The translations under genes and the position numbers were made by a program. The notes under the pieces are model-generated. The model was not told the DNA's origin and ran no database searches. It saw only the letters and a program-made list of their open reading frames with translations. A stretch of DNA of 64,000 bases from Leuconostoc gasicomitatum LMG 18811 (GTDB taxonomy: Bacteria > Bacillota > Bacilli > Lactobacillales > Lactobacillaceae). Numbering within the stretch: the first letter of the stretch is position 1; each line of letters starts with the position of its first letter. The DNA is taken from positions 1,860,001 to 1,924,000 of the forward strand of contig NC_014319.1 of assembly GCF_000196855.1 (NCBI RefSeq), written 5' to 3'. Positions 34,500 to 43,550 of the stretch are shown here, one piece after another.

Positions 34500-34879
34500 A
34501 GTATATTTACACTATACCACTTTGGTTTTAAAAAAGTCGATTTTAAAAGACTTTGGGCACTTTTATGACATTAATTGCAATTTTAAATATACATTTTATC
34601 ATTTTGTGAATGACAGCACAATTTTTTAATATGTTCAGCGCACACGTATGGTATGTATAATTGGAATAACATTTATTATAATTACTAAGCAAATTAAAAC
34701 AAGGACACCTCAAACAACGCTTTAGGTTTAGGTTCCCTTGTTTTTAATTATATTTCGACATATGTCATTATTTTTTATTCATCAATGAATTTTACGCCTA
34801 TGCAACGCTTGCTAGTTACCTATCACTACAGTTAGAAATTTTCACGTCATATTCTCTGCTAATTTAAGCTTTGATCAGT
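34500..34879. other. Gap between dld and the OsmC gene
   Basis: No protein-coding frame of note. It holds the dld promoter at its left end and a hairpin (34696-34746) that could belong to a small RNA. The rest is AT-rich and shows nothing I can name. Confidence 0.5.
34696..34746 (+). ncRNA. Candidate small hairpin RNA or orphan terminator
   Basis: AAAACAAGGACACC and GGTTCCCTTGTTTT form a stem with small bulges around a loop of about 21 bases, followed by TTTAATT. TATAAT boxes at 34656 and 34677 lie just upstream. There is no adjacent coding gene to terminate, so a short RNA is possible. Confidence 0.3.
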
Positions 34880-35308
34880 TTATGACATAACATTAAAATC
34901 ATCAACCAACACAATCTGAACATTCGAACTGCCAGATAACAATTTAGATACAGGACAACGCTGCGCGACAATTGCCAACATGTCTTCCGCCTCTTGACGA
35001 CTGACATGTGGTAATTTTACTTGTGCTGTAACAAAAAACTGAAATCCTTGTGTATCACGTGCCATGTCTACACCGACACGAACAACACTCTTATGTTCTA
35101 GTTGTCTCCGCTTTTCTTCCGCCTCAATTGTTGCGTTCAAGCAAGTGGCTAACGCCGCCCCTAATAGTTGTTCCGGATTAGTACCGGGTTCATCACTCAA
35201 AGGGCCACTAGTCTGAACACTGAGATCCTTAGTTATAATCGTTTTGACGCGACCAACTAAGCCAGCTGTATTTTCAATTTCAGTATGATATAAGCTTTTA
35301 TTTGTCAT
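34880..35308 (-). CDS. OsmC/Ohr-family thiol peroxidase
   Basis: The 142-aa protein has the two reactive cysteines of the family: one in 'ALATCLNATIEAEEKRRQ' and one in 'AQRCPVSKLL'. Ohr/OsmC enzymes reduce organic hydroperoxides using lipoyl or thiol donors. The N-terminal part 'GPLSDEPGTNPEQLLGAALATC' is the standard Ohr/OsmC strand region. It is monocistronic with its own Shine-Dalgarno AAGGAG. Whether it is Ohr (organic peroxide) or OsmC is not certain. Confidence 0.85.
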   Translation of the reverse strand: MTNKSLYHTEIENTAGLVGRVKTIITKDLSVQTSGPLSDEPGTNPEQLLGAALATCLNATIEAEEKRRQLEHKSVVRVGVDMARDTQGFQFFVTAQVKLPHVSRQEAEDMLAIVAQRCPVSKLLSGSSNVQIVLVDDFNVMS

Positions 35309-35366
35309 AATATCTCCTTGCTAACGATGTACTCTTACAAGATTATTGTAGCAGGTTCACATTCTA

Positions 35367-35891
35367 TTAGCTGGCTATTGATTTTGCTGCTTTCTTTAAA
35401 ACTTCTAGTGTTGCTGTATAATATGCAATACCATAATCAAACGTTATCTGCTGTCGATCTGTCATGCCATTTTCTAACCACGTTGCCAATTGTGCTTGCA
35501 GTGTTGCCAATTTAGCTTCTTTACGTGAAATCTCTTCTTTAAAAAATAAAGCCACCTGTTCTGTTGGTAAATCTTGGCTAAAATAAAGATGCATCAAAAA
35601 ATCAGATTTGAAAATTTCATCCGAAGTCGGTTCGCTAATGGCTTTTGAAAATGCTGCTTGCCCTGCTTTTGTAATCGTATAAATGTTCTTATTTGGTCGA
35701 TCAGTTTGTGATATTTGTTGTTTAGTCACTAATTTTTCGGCTTCTAACTTTTTTAAAGTCGGATAAATCATGCCAAAAGTCGCATCAAAAAAATGACTTA
35801 ATCGTGTCTGTAAAATATCATTAATTTCATAACCAGTATGTGATCCCCCCTGCAAAATGCCTAAAATGACTTCTCTGCCCTTCATTGACAT
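35367..35891 (-). CDS. PadR-family regulator
   Basis: The protein has an N-terminal winged helix of PadR type ('GREVILGILQGGSHTGYEINDIL', residues about 4-26, plus 'FFDATFGMIYPTLKKLEAEKLV') and a C-terminal Vir-like dimer helix region. The start at ATG 35891 has an AGG Shine-Dalgarno eight bases upstream; an earlier in-frame ATG (35936) lies inside the intergenic region. It follows the MFS gene by about 45 bases in the same direction, so the two form an operon, and it probably represses the pump gene through the palindrome at 37490. Confidence 0.85.
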   Translation of the reverse strand: MSMKGREVILGILQGGSHTGYEINDILQTRLSHFFDATFGMIYPTLKKLEAEKLVTKQQISQTDRPNKNIYTITKAGQAAFSKAISEPTSDEIFKSDFLMHLYFSQDLPTEQVALFFKEEISRKEAKLATLQAQLATWLENGMTDRQQITFDYGIAYYTATLEVLKKAAKSIAS

Positions 35892-35936
35892 AATTTTACC
35901 TGCCTTCTGTTCGTTATTAAATATTATACACGACAT

Positions 35937-37475
35937 TTATAACGGTTGTTTTTCTTTCAAAAATAAACTTAACACCGCACACATTAATAAAAACGGCACA
36001 GAAATCGCATAAAGCTTCTCAAAAGATGACCGTAACAGTACAGTAGTGTGTATTTCAATGTCCTTAATACTATCCGATATCTCTCGTGGTAACGCAGTAG
36101 TATCTGTTTGAATAAAGTGATCATCATGTGATTTATGTGCTATTTTGCCGATCATAGTTATTTTTTGTTCACTCGGTATTGCCAATTTGTTGACACTGCT
36201 TTCTGCATAAGATTGTGACTGTTTTTTTGATAGCGCCAAATTGCCATACAAACTCGTTATAAATATAGCAACCGCCAGCATAGCACCAACTTGACGTAAA
36301 ACACTTGTGACACTTTGTGAAGCCGTTAATAATTTACCATGCAAGCTACCGGCGGCTATCACTAATATTGGTCCAGCTATTAAGCCGTAGCCCATGCCCA
36401 CCATTGTGCCAGATAGAATGGTTTGTGTTTGATTAACTAGCGCACCGTTTGCCAGCCACAGATAACCGCAAGTCATGATTAAAAATCCCAAAGTGAGCAA
36501 CCATTTTGGTTGAATAATGGCTTGGGCAAATCCCGAAATTGGTGAAAATATAAAAATAGCCAACGATATTGGTGCGACTAATAAAGATGCATGTAGTGCA
36601 TCAAACCCAGCAATACTTGTGAAATAAGTTGGTAAAATTACCGTCGTGGCTACTAAAAATAAATTGCTTAAAATAATAATGATAGCCGAAATTGAAAATA
36701 CGCGATTCTTGAATAATTGCAGTGGTACCATTGGATTAACACTGCGTTGTTCTACAATTAAAAATAATATAAAGCTCATGCTACTCAAACCAAAACATGT
36801 GATAGTTAACCAAGCATGCCATCCCCAGACTCGCCCTTGAATGAGACCAATCGATAAGCTGGACAAAAAAATAATACTGAGTATTGCGCCCCAAACGTCT
36901 AAACGTTGTTTATGTTGCACTTCATGTTTCAGTGTGAGATAGATCATGCCCAATACAAGCATAATAATAACTAATGGCACATTGATTAAAAAAATCCAAC
37001 GCCAACCCAAAAATTGTGTCACAATACCGCCAATGGTCGGTCCAAGTGCGCCAACAATTCCTTGTGTAATCCCTAAGATTCCTATCATCCCCGTTCGATG
37101 GTCATCATTCACTAAGCTAATAGCCAGTGTCATAGCTAACGGAAATACTATTGCTGCCCCAATGCTTTGAATTGCTCTGCCAATTAATAAGATATTAAGA
37201 GCTGGTGCGGCGGCCGACACTATCGATCCCATCCCAAACAAAATGACGCCCAGTAAAAAGCCTTTTTGGATACCGTATACTTCTGCCAAACGTGTCAATG
37301 GTATCGTCAACGCTGCAAACAAAATGAGATAAACATTTAATGCCCACGATATGTCGTCCAATCCAACATGCAAAGCGTTACTAATAGTAGGTAAACTGAC
37401 ATTCATAATCGTCGTGTCCAACATGCATATGAATAAACCAAGTACAAATAGAACTGTTAAAAACTTTGTTTTCAT
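35937..37475 (-). CDS. MFS drug efflux transporter, DHA2 family
   Basis: This 512-aa, 14-helix exporter has 'MLDTTIMNVSLPTISNAL' (helix 1), 'PLTRLAEVYGIQKGFLLGVI' (motif A) and 'GALGPTIGGIVTQFLGWRWI' (motif C, antiporter signature), as in EmrB/LmrB pumps. A polar loop of about 60 residues sits before the last helix. It is the first gene of an operon with a PadR repressor. The perfect palindrome 15 bases upstream of its start suggests tight repression. The substrates are unknown; hydrophobic toxic compounds are usual. Confidence 0.88.
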   Translation of the reverse strand: MKTKFLTVLFVLGLFICMLDTTIMNVSLPTISNALHVGLDDISWALNVYLILFAALTIPLTRLAEVYGIQKGFLLGVILFGMGSIVSAAAPALNILLIGRAIQSIGAAIVFPLAMTLAISLVNDDHRTGMIGILGITQGIVGALGPTIGGIVTQFLGWRWIFLINVPLVIIMLVLGMIYLTLKHEVQHKQRLDVWGAILSIIFLSSLSIGLIQGRVWGWHAWLTITCFGLSSMSFILFLIVEQRSVNPMVPLQLFKNRVFSISAIIIILSNLFLVATTVILPTYFTSIAGFDALHASLLVAPISLAIFIFSPISGFAQAIIQPKWLLTLGFLIMTCGYLWLANGALVNQTQTILSGTMVGMGYGLIAGPILVIAAGSLHGKLLTASQSVTSVLRQVGAMLAVAIFITSLYGNLALSKKQSQSYAESSVNKLAIPSEQKITMIGKIAHKSHDDHFIQTDTTALPREISDSIKDIEIHTTVLLRSSFEKLYAISVPFLLMCAVLSLFLKEKQPL

Positions 37476-37489
37476 CTTTCAATTCCTCG

Positions 37490-37514
37490 TTTATATTAAT
37501 ATAGTTAATATAAA
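37490..37514 (-). promoter_or_regulatory. Palindromic operator before the MFS-padR operon
   Basis: TTTATATTAA and its perfect complement are separated by TATAG (25 bases in all). It is directly upstream of the MFS Shine-Dalgarno and overlaps the expected promoter. It is a candidate PadR or TetR-type site. Confidence 0.6.
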
Positions 37515-37563
37515 CAACATTAATAAAGATGTCAAGTTTTTTTGAAAATTACATCATAAAAAA

Positions 37564-37579
37564 AACAGCTCCCGCTGTT
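37564..37579 (-). terminator. Terminator of the disulfide reductase gene
   Basis: AACAGC-GGGA-GCTGTT followed by a run of eight T on the minus strand, about 25 bases after the stop. Confidence 0.8.
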
Positions 37580-37604
37580 CAAAAATGATATAACTACTCT
37601 ATTT

Positions 37605-38936
37605 TTATAATTGTCCCCATGTTGCCATACCAATCGAAGGAAATAAATGAATTAATCTGCCAATTTCATCCGGTCCAAATTTAAATTCAATAGCTGGCAA
37701 TAACGTATTAATCACGTTTTCAGCCTGCTCACTGACTTCAGTAACACCAACTAAATTGTGTTGTTGATCAAAAATCAATGTATTATCAGCAAGTGTTTCG
37801 TTGTCAACTTGGCGATACCAATCTGTTGTGAGATCAGTTTGTTGTACCACATAATCTCCTTTTTCAGCATCTTGTACCAACATACCTGCTTGCGCAATTC
37901 TTGGTGACGTAAAGACAACTGATGGCACAACAGGATAATGAATTGGTGCCTTTGTTTGACCAGAAAATTGTTTGAAAAGATACGTTGATTCAAAAATGGC
38001 TGTTGGTGTCAATTTAGGTTGTGTTTTATCAATCACATCACCCGATGCATAAATATTATCAATATTTGTTTGCAAATAGTCATTTACAGGAATACCTGAC
38101 TTAGTGTGGGTCAACCCAAGTGTTTCTAAACCAATGTTATCCACATTTGGTACACGACCCGAAGCATCTAATACCCAATCAACTGACAAAGACTTGTTGT
38201 CACCATATATCACCTGCATTTGATCACCATTTTGTTCAAATGCAGTAACGGCCGCATTTGAAATAAATGTTACACCACGTTGCTTTAAATCAGTGACAAC
38301 TTTGTCAACGTAGGGAGCATGAAACTGTCGCAAGGCATGTTCGCCATGCATAAGCACAGTAATGTCAGCGCCAGCTGCATTTGCAATTGTCGCAAATTCC
38401 ATGCTAATATAGCCCGATCCAATAATGGCTATTTTCTGTGGCAGAGTCTTTAACGACATAAACTCACGACTATCATGCGCTAGTTCAGAACCAGAAATAT
38501 CAAGACGATGAGGCCTTAAACCAGTTGAAATGACAATTTTATCAGCAGTGACTGATTTACCAGCAACAACAATCGTGTGATTATCTTCAAACACACCACG
38601 GCCGTGAATCACATCGATTCCAGAATCAGTTAGCAAACCACCAATCATATCTGGCAAGCCATTAATAACAGTTTCTTTATGCGCCTCATTTTGCGCCCAA
38701 TCAATGTTCAGGTTGCCCTGAACAATGCCAGACAATCGTTCTGCTGCTCGCGTTAACACTACCGGTGCATCAAGCGTTATTTTAGCGTTACAACCATAAT
38801 TAGGGCACGTACCACCAATCATATCAGCTTCAATGACGCCAACTTTAACACCTGATTGCGCTAACGGAATCGCACCATCAAATGTGCCATGTCCACTACC
38901 AAGATACAAAACATCATAATCATATTGATTTGTCAT
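37605..38936 (-). CDS. FAD-dependent disulfide oxidoreductase (glutathione reductase-like), atypical
   Basis: This 443-aa class I flavoprotein has FAD motif GSGHGTFDGA, redox cysteines Cys44 and Cys49 in GGTCPNYGCNAK, NAD(P)H motif GSGYISMEFA and the second FAD motif 'NIYASGDVI'. Oddly, the C-terminal motif that normally reads HPTxxE and supplies the catalytic base is FPSIGM here, so the His and Glu are missing. Substrate reduction may therefore differ from glutathione reductase. Monocistronic. Mercuric, lipoamide or coenzyme-A disulfide activity cannot be decided from sequence. Confidence 0.8.
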   Translation of the reverse strand: MTNQYDYDVLYLGSGHGTFDGAIPLAQSGVKVGVIEADMIGGTCPNYGCNAKITLDAPVVLTRAAERLSGIVQGNLNIDWAQNEAHKETVINGLPDMIGGLLTDSGIDVIHGRGVFEDNHTIVVAGKSVTADKIVISTGLRPHRLDISGSELAHDSREFMSLKTLPQKIAIIGSGYISMEFATIANAAGADITVLMHGEHALRQFHAPYVDKVVTDLKQRGVTFISNAAVTAFEQNGDQMQVIYGDNKSLSVDWVLDASGRVPNVDNIGLETLGLTHTKSGIPVNDYLQTNIDNIYASGDVIDKTQPKLTPTAIFESTYLFKQFSGQTKAPIHYPVVPSVVFTSPRIAQAGMLVQDAEKGDYVVQQTDLTTDWYRQVDNETLADNTLIFDQQHNLVGVTEVSEQAENVINTLLPAIEFKFGPDEIGRLIHLFPSIGMATWGQL

Positions 38937-39149
38937 TCACTAACCTCCTAATGGCATTCTAAGGATCAGCGTTAAACCACTAATTGTTTAACATCCACAT
39001 TATCTATAGTATAAACCGCATTGAATAAAGTTACATGAATTTGCTTTCAGATAGATTATCGTTGATCGAGTTGATTGGTCAGTTCTTTTAATAACACACT
39101 ACCTCACCTGACAAAATAAAATGTCATGGCACAACTAGTTAGCGTAGTT

Positions 39150-39464
39150 CTATTGTGCATTCTTTTTGTATAATGTTATTAATTCTTTTACCAGATCTTG
39201 ATAGGTTATAGCCGTCATTAAATGATCTTGTGCATGAACCATATATAAATTCATCTCGGTATGCTCACCTTGTGCTTCTTTTGTTAACATCTCGCTTTGA
39301 ACATTATGAGCCTCTGCCAATGACTGGTTAGATTCTGCCATCAGTTGATTCGCTTTTTCAAAATCGTTTTGTTTTGCAGATTCAAGAGCTTCATGTGCTA
39401 ATCCCTTTGCATTGCCAGCATTCATGATGATACCCATGATGACGTTGAGATACTGGTCATCCAT
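39150..39464 (-). CDS. PTS lactose/cellobiose-type EIIA
   Basis: This 104-aa three-helix protein of the Lac family has the phosphorylated histidine His77 in 'VHAQDHLMTA' and 'IMNAGNAKGLAHEALESAKQ' at the N-terminus, as in CelC/LacF. It takes phosphate from HPr and passes it to EIIB. It lies two bases after the EIIB gene and is the last gene of the operon. A weak inverted repeat overlaps its end (about 39131-39161). Confidence 0.9.
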   Translation of the reverse strand: MDDQYLNVIMGIIMNAGNAKGLAHEALESAKQNDFEKANQLMAESNQSLAEAHNVQSEMLTKEAQGEHTEMNLYMVHAQDHLMTAITYQDLVKELITLYKKNAQ

Positions 39465-39465
39465 A

Positions 39466-39789
39466 TTACTCCCCTCCCATCAATTCATATGCCTGCAATA
39501 AAACCTTTTCGCCATTCATCATGCCGTAGTCCTGCATATTAATCACACTTAGTGGCGTATTTTTGTCCTTGAGTTTTTCTTTAAAATCTTTTTCCATATA
39601 GCTGACTTGGGGTCCTAACATGACACAGTCAACCTCTCGACTAGCCAATTCTTGATCAAACCCAGAAACTGATGTGGCAAATATAACGACATCTTTTTCT
39701 AATTCAGTCGCTGCTTTCTTCATTTTATTCACTAGTAAACTAGTGCTCATTCCTGCCACACAACATAACATAATATTTTTTGTAGACAT
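39466..39789 (-). CDS. PTS cellobiose-type EIIB
   Basis: The 107-aa cytoplasmic domain has its phosphorylation cysteine at Cys10 in the CVAGMSTSLL loop, typical of the Lac/Cel EIIB family. It accepts phosphate from EIIA and donates it to the sugar bound by EIIC. GGAG precedes the start, and it sits between EIIC and EIIA. It would be inactive without the neighbouring subunits. Confidence 0.9.
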   Translation of the reverse strand: MSTKNIMLCCVAGMSTSLLVNKMKKAATELEKDVVIFATSVSGFDQELASREVDCVMLGPQVSYMEKDFKEKLKDKNTPLSVINMQDYGMMNGEKVLLQAYELMGGE

Positions 39790-39807
39790 CAGAAGTATTC
39801 TCCTTTT

Positions 39808-41115
39808 TTATGCTTGATTCTGTTTTAACAAAACCTGTTCACTGATTTTCATAAATGGTATGTAGAACAGCACACCAATAATGAAACTTAATAATTGCAC
39901 AAGAACAGCTCGCCAATCACCGCCAGTTGCTAGGAAGCCATTAATCAATGGTGGTGTGGTCCAAGGTACTAACACAACGGTCTTGTTCATTAACCCCAAC
40001 ACAGTCGCATAGTAAGCAATTAGCAATGATATGATTGGCGTTAATACAAATGGTATAAGTAGCGGAATATTGAATACAATAGGATAGCCATAGATGACGG
40101 GTTCATTAATGTTAAAAATTCCGGGAACAATTGACAGTTTTGTCACCTCACGACTAGCCTTTACTCTAGAGAATAAAAACGTTGCGACTAGCAAACAAAT
40201 GGTACTACCTGTCCCCCCCATCATACCAAACGTGTCTCGAAAAACACTGGTAATAATATAAGGCACATGATCTCCAGCAGCAAAAGCTTGCATATTTTTA
40301 TTTGTGTTAATAAGCAACACAGGATCTAACAAAGTACCGTTAATAACCGCTTGATGAATACCAAATCCAAACAGGAGATTTCCCACTGAATATATTAATA
40401 AAAATCCCGGTAAACTAGTATTTACGCGACGCAATGGTTCTTGGATCAGCGTAGTAATTAGTTTAATTAAATCAGTGTGGAATCCAACAAACAATATTGC
40501 AGAAATGATGGCCAAAAGGGAGATGACAGCTATGGTAGGAATTAAGGTTAAAAATGATTCACTAACGGCTGGTGGCACATTTTCCCCTAAGTTAATTTTT
40601 ATTTTTTCAATTTTAGATAATTTAATAAATAATTCAGCAGCAATTAATCCAATAATAATGCCGGCGAACATGCCAGTAACACCAATATTACTATAAGATA
40701 AAAAACCAGAAATATCGACGGCTTTCTTACCATTGATTGGTAATGCTTGCAGTGTTACAGGCATTACCACAATCAATCCTGCTAAGGACACGATGGCTGC
40801 GCCAAGCGCATTTTTATAGTTACGATTTCGTGCCAAACAATAACCAACTACTGGGGCAATGATCAAACCTGCAATGTTTAAGGTTCCGTTAACAATCAGA
40901 TTACCAAATGTTTGAAAATTTGCCAGCGAAGTGCCTTTTAAGAAGAGTGGGAAGAAAACATTATTAATTAATACACCCAAACCTGCAAGAATAAATAGTG
41001 GCATAATCATTGCAAAAGCATCCCTTAGAGATCTCAAGTGTATTTGATTGCCTATTTTTATAGAAATACGTGTAAATCTATCTATGAATTTTTGCCAAAG
41101 ACTTTTATTTGTCAT
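39808..41115 (-). CDS. PTS cellobiose-type EIIC permease
   Basis: This 435-aa sugar permease of the Lac family has about ten helices. 'GIFNINEPVIYGYPIVFNI' is the conserved substrate and phospho-transfer loop and 'MGGTGSTICLLVATFLFSR' the preceding segment. It transports and phosphorylates a beta-glucoside, probably cellobiose or an aryl-glucoside, with EIIB and EIIA encoded just downstream. It starts two bases after the glucosidase stop, so the operon is tightly linked. Confidence 0.92.
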   Translation of the reverse strand: MTNKSLWQKFIDRFTRISIKIGNQIHLRSLRDAFAMIMPLFILAGLGVLINNVFFPLFLKGTSLANFQTFGNLIVNGTLNIAGLIIAPVVGYCLARNRNYKNALGAAIVSLAGLIVVMPVTLQALPINGKKAVDISGFLSYSNIGVTGMFAGIIIGLIAAELFIKLSKIEKIKINLGENVPPAVSESFLTLIPTIAVISLLAIISAILFVGFHTDLIKLITTLIQEPLRRVNTSLPGFLLIYSVGNLLFGFGIHQAVINGTLLDPVLLINTNKNMQAFAAGDHVPYIITSVFRDTFGMMGGTGSTICLLVATFLFSRVKASREVTKLSIVPGIFNINEPVIYGYPIVFNIPLLIPFVLTPIISLLIAYYATVLGLMNKTVVLVPWTTPPLINGFLATGGDWRAVLVQLLSFIIGVLFYIPFMKISEQVLLKQNQA

Positions 41116-41116
41116 T

Positions 41117-42499
41117 TCAGTACGCCTTTCTCAATACTGTGTTTTTTTCTTGTATAAATTCTTTAAACCAAAAGTAGCTTTTTTTGGGAATTCTTTTCAG
41201 ATCTTTAATGTCATGATTACTACGATTAACATACACAAATCCATATCTTTTTTCAACATTCCCTTTGGAACTAGGGATATCTATTAACCCCCAACCTAAG
41301 TAGCCCATAACATTAGCACCATCTATTTGTATCGCCTTCATCATTTCATTAATATGGTCCTTATGATACGCAATGCGGTAGTCATCTTCTATTCTGCCGG
41401 TACCATGCCATGTCTCAAAAGCGCCGATCCCGTTTTCGGCGGGAAACACCGGTAACATAAATCGATTATGCATTTTTATAATCGTGTTTCTAAAACCAAC
41501 GGCATCAATCTGCCAACCAAAATCTGATGTTTCTAAATGATGATTCGTAATCTTTCCTTGTGTCATAAAATGATTTGGTTCAGTTTTGTCAATAATTAAC
41601 TGACTGTCAATAACTAAGCTATAATAATAACTAAAAGCTAGAAAATCGCTAGTCATATTAGGATAATCTAACAAGCATTGGTTGATATCATCATTAAGTG
41701 ATGACAAATTATTGCGTTTCATGTAATTGATTACTTCCGGAGAACGTTGGCCAGTAGCAAAGAAACTTAAAAAATCTTCATTAACAAACTCCATTGCTTT
41801 ACGCGTGTACATCACATCCTCTGGCGATTGAGAAGCAGGGTACATTTCTTGGTAAGCAACCATACCGCCAACTTTCATATTAGGGAAACTATGGACAAAA
41901 TCAGCAATCTTAGCATAAGCAATTAATGAATTGGCAGAAATTTTGTATAAATCTTGGATACTTTTTGATCCAGATAGATAACCAGAGTTTTGAAATCCTT
42001 CTTCAAAAGTCATACAATTTTGTTCATTAAAGGGTATCCAATACTGAATTTTTTCAGAAAATCGCTCAATAACAATCTTGGAAAACCGAACAAATGCTTC
42101 TCTGACATGATCACTAATTAAACCATTAAATTTTTTTGCCAAGGTCAACGGCATGTCGAAATGATATAGACAAACAACAGGAACAATATCATGTTTGATT
42201 AGACTATCGATAAAGCGTTCATAGTACTGCAATCCCGCTTCATTTATTTCACCATCGCCATCAGGGATTACACGTGACCACGAAATTTGAAAGCGGTAAC
42301 AATTCATTCCAGCATTTGCCATCAATTCAAAATCTTCATCATATCTGTGATACTCATCAATCGCCACCTTCCAATCACTAGATTTCTCATCGGCTGCTTT
42401 TACATCATAAACAGACGGGCCCTTTCCGTCTACATTCCAAGCACCCTCAGTTTGCATGCTTGAAACAGAATTACCCCACAAAAAATTTTTTTCACTCAT
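41117..42499 (-). CDS. 6-phospho-beta-glucosidase, GH1 family
   Basis: This 460-aa TIM-barrel hydrolase has acid/base Glu159 in 'IPFNEQNCM' and nucleophile Glu355 in 'VFPAENGIGAFE'. It begins 'FLWGNSVSSMQTEGAW', the GH1 N-terminal signature. The C-terminal 'SSKGNVEKRYGFVYVN' carries the Ser/Lys/Tyr residues that bind the 6-phosphate in phospho-glucosidases. It splits the phosphorylated sugar made by the PTS genes after it. It is the first gene of the operon, under a palindromic operator that faces the GntR gene. Confidence 0.92.
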   Translation of the reverse strand: MSEKNFLWGNSVSSMQTEGAWNVDGKGPSVYDVKAADEKSSDWKVAIDEYHRYDEDFELMANAGMNCYRFQISWSRVIPDGDGEINEAGLQYYERFIDSLIKHDIVPVVCLYHFDMPLTLAKKFNGLISDHVREAFVRFSKIVIERFSEKIQYWIPFNEQNCMTFEEGFQNSGYLSGSKSIQDLYKISANSLIAYAKIADFVHSFPNMKVGGMVAYQEMYPASQSPEDVMYTRKAMEFVNEDFLSFFATGQRSPEVINYMKRNNLSSLNDDINQCLLDYPNMTSDFLAFSYYYSLVIDSQLIIDKTEPNHFMTQGKITNHHLETSDFGWQIDAVGFRNTIIKMHNRFMLPVFPAENGIGAFETWHGTGRIEDDYRIAYHKDHINEMMKAIQIDGANVMGYLGWGLIDIPSSKGNVEKRYGFVYVNRSNHDIKDLKRIPKKSYFWFKEFIQEKNTVLRKAY

Positions 42500-42548
42500 A
42501 AACTATCTCACCTCTCTGTAATTAATTTATAATTGGCTTTATACAGGT

Positions 42549-42592
42549 ATTATCTCTCAATTAAATAATTTGTCAATACAAATTATTTAATT
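42549..42592 (-). promoter_or_regulatory. Operon promoter inside a large palindromic operator
   Basis: On the minus strand TTGACA (42576-42571) and GATAAT (42554-42549) are 16 bases apart. AATTAAATAATTTGT (42559-42573) and its perfect complement (42578-42592), spaced by 4 bases, cover the -35 and most of the spacer. It is the likely GntR/UTRA site. Confidence 0.75.
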
Positions 42593-42679
42593 ATATTTAC
42601 ATATTTAAAATACATGTATATATCCAAAAAATATGTTAATATAGTGTTGATTAATTACTTTTAAAAGGATATCCTAGCA

Positions 42680-43396
42680 ATGAGTTTATACCAAGAAATA
42701 GCAAAACATTTACGACAAAAAATAGAAGATGGCAATTATCAACCTGGCGAAGCATTGCCTAGGCAAACTGATCTTGCTAGTGAGTACAACACTTCTCGTG
42801 TAACTATCCAAAAAGCTTTAGACATGCTTTTTAACGATAATTTAATTATTAGAAAACAAGGTAGTGGTACCTTTGTATCCCCTACCTATTCTTCTGCATT
42901 AGACATCATTTCATCACAATATGGTGGCACAACGCAACTTTTTTCCGGAAAAGCCGACGTGTCCACTCAAGTTTTACATTTTGAAATTCGGCTGCCAACT
43001 AATGAAGAAAGCAAACAACTAAACATTTCAACAACAGTGCCTGTTTACGACATTTATCGTTTAAGAAAATTAGATCAAGAGCCATATGAGCTCACTAAAT
43101 CAATTATGCCGCTATCTGTTATTTCAAACTTAACTCAAGAAGTAGCTGAACACTCAATCTTTTCATTCATTCAAAACGACTTAAAAATGGCGATAGGAAG
43201 TGCTGTTCGGCGTATAAGTGCAGATAAAGCAACTGATGATGATATAAAATACCTTGATTGCTTGAAAGAAGATCCTATTCTACAAATTACTCAAACAGTG
43301 AGCTTAAAGGACGGGCGTATATTCGAATATTCTCATACACGCCATCGATATGATAAAGGTAGTATTGTTGTTTTCAATAAAGTGCCTTTATCATAA
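42680..43396 (+). CDS. GntR/UTRA-family regulator of the beta-glucoside operon
   Basis: The 238-aa protein has an N-terminal GntR winged helix ('YQEIAKHLRQKIEDGNYQPGEALPRQTDLA' is residues 4-33 in part; core RVTIQKALDML) and a C-terminal UTRA ligand domain ending 'GRIFEYSHTRHRYDKGSIVV'. Such proteins sense a phospho-sugar and repress PTS operons, like BglR or TreR. It is divergent from the operon, and the 34-base palindrome lies between them. AAAGGA is the Shine-Dalgarno before ATG 42680. Confidence 0.88.
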   Translation: MSLYQEIAKHLRQKIEDGNYQPGEALPRQTDLASEYNTSRVTIQKALDMLFNDNLIIRKQGSGTFVSPTYSSALDIISSQYGGTTQLFSGKADVSTQVLHFEIRLPTNEESKQLNISTTVPVYDIYRLRKLDQEPYELTKSIMPLSVISNLTQEVAEHSIFSFIQNDLKMAIGSAVRRISADKATDDDIKYLDCLKEDPILQITQTVSLKDGRIFEYSHTRHRYDKGSIVVFNKVPLS

Positions 43397-43489
43397 AAAT
43401 AATTAATTTAGTACATACTTTATATTTCTCATCATTAAAATCAACGCGCTCTTTTTTGGGGTGATTCTACAACAATTATCGAAAATAAA

Positions 43490-43522
43490 AAACGACCACG
43501 TATATGCCATACGTGGTCGTTT
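43490..43522. terminator. Bidirectional terminator
   Basis: AAACGACCACGTAT and its perfect complement, 5-base loop. On the minus strand TTTTTTATTTT follows. It separates the convergent GntR and HTH genes. Confidence 0.9.
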
Positions 43523-43550
43523 CCGATGATTTAAACAACGTGGCAAATAG

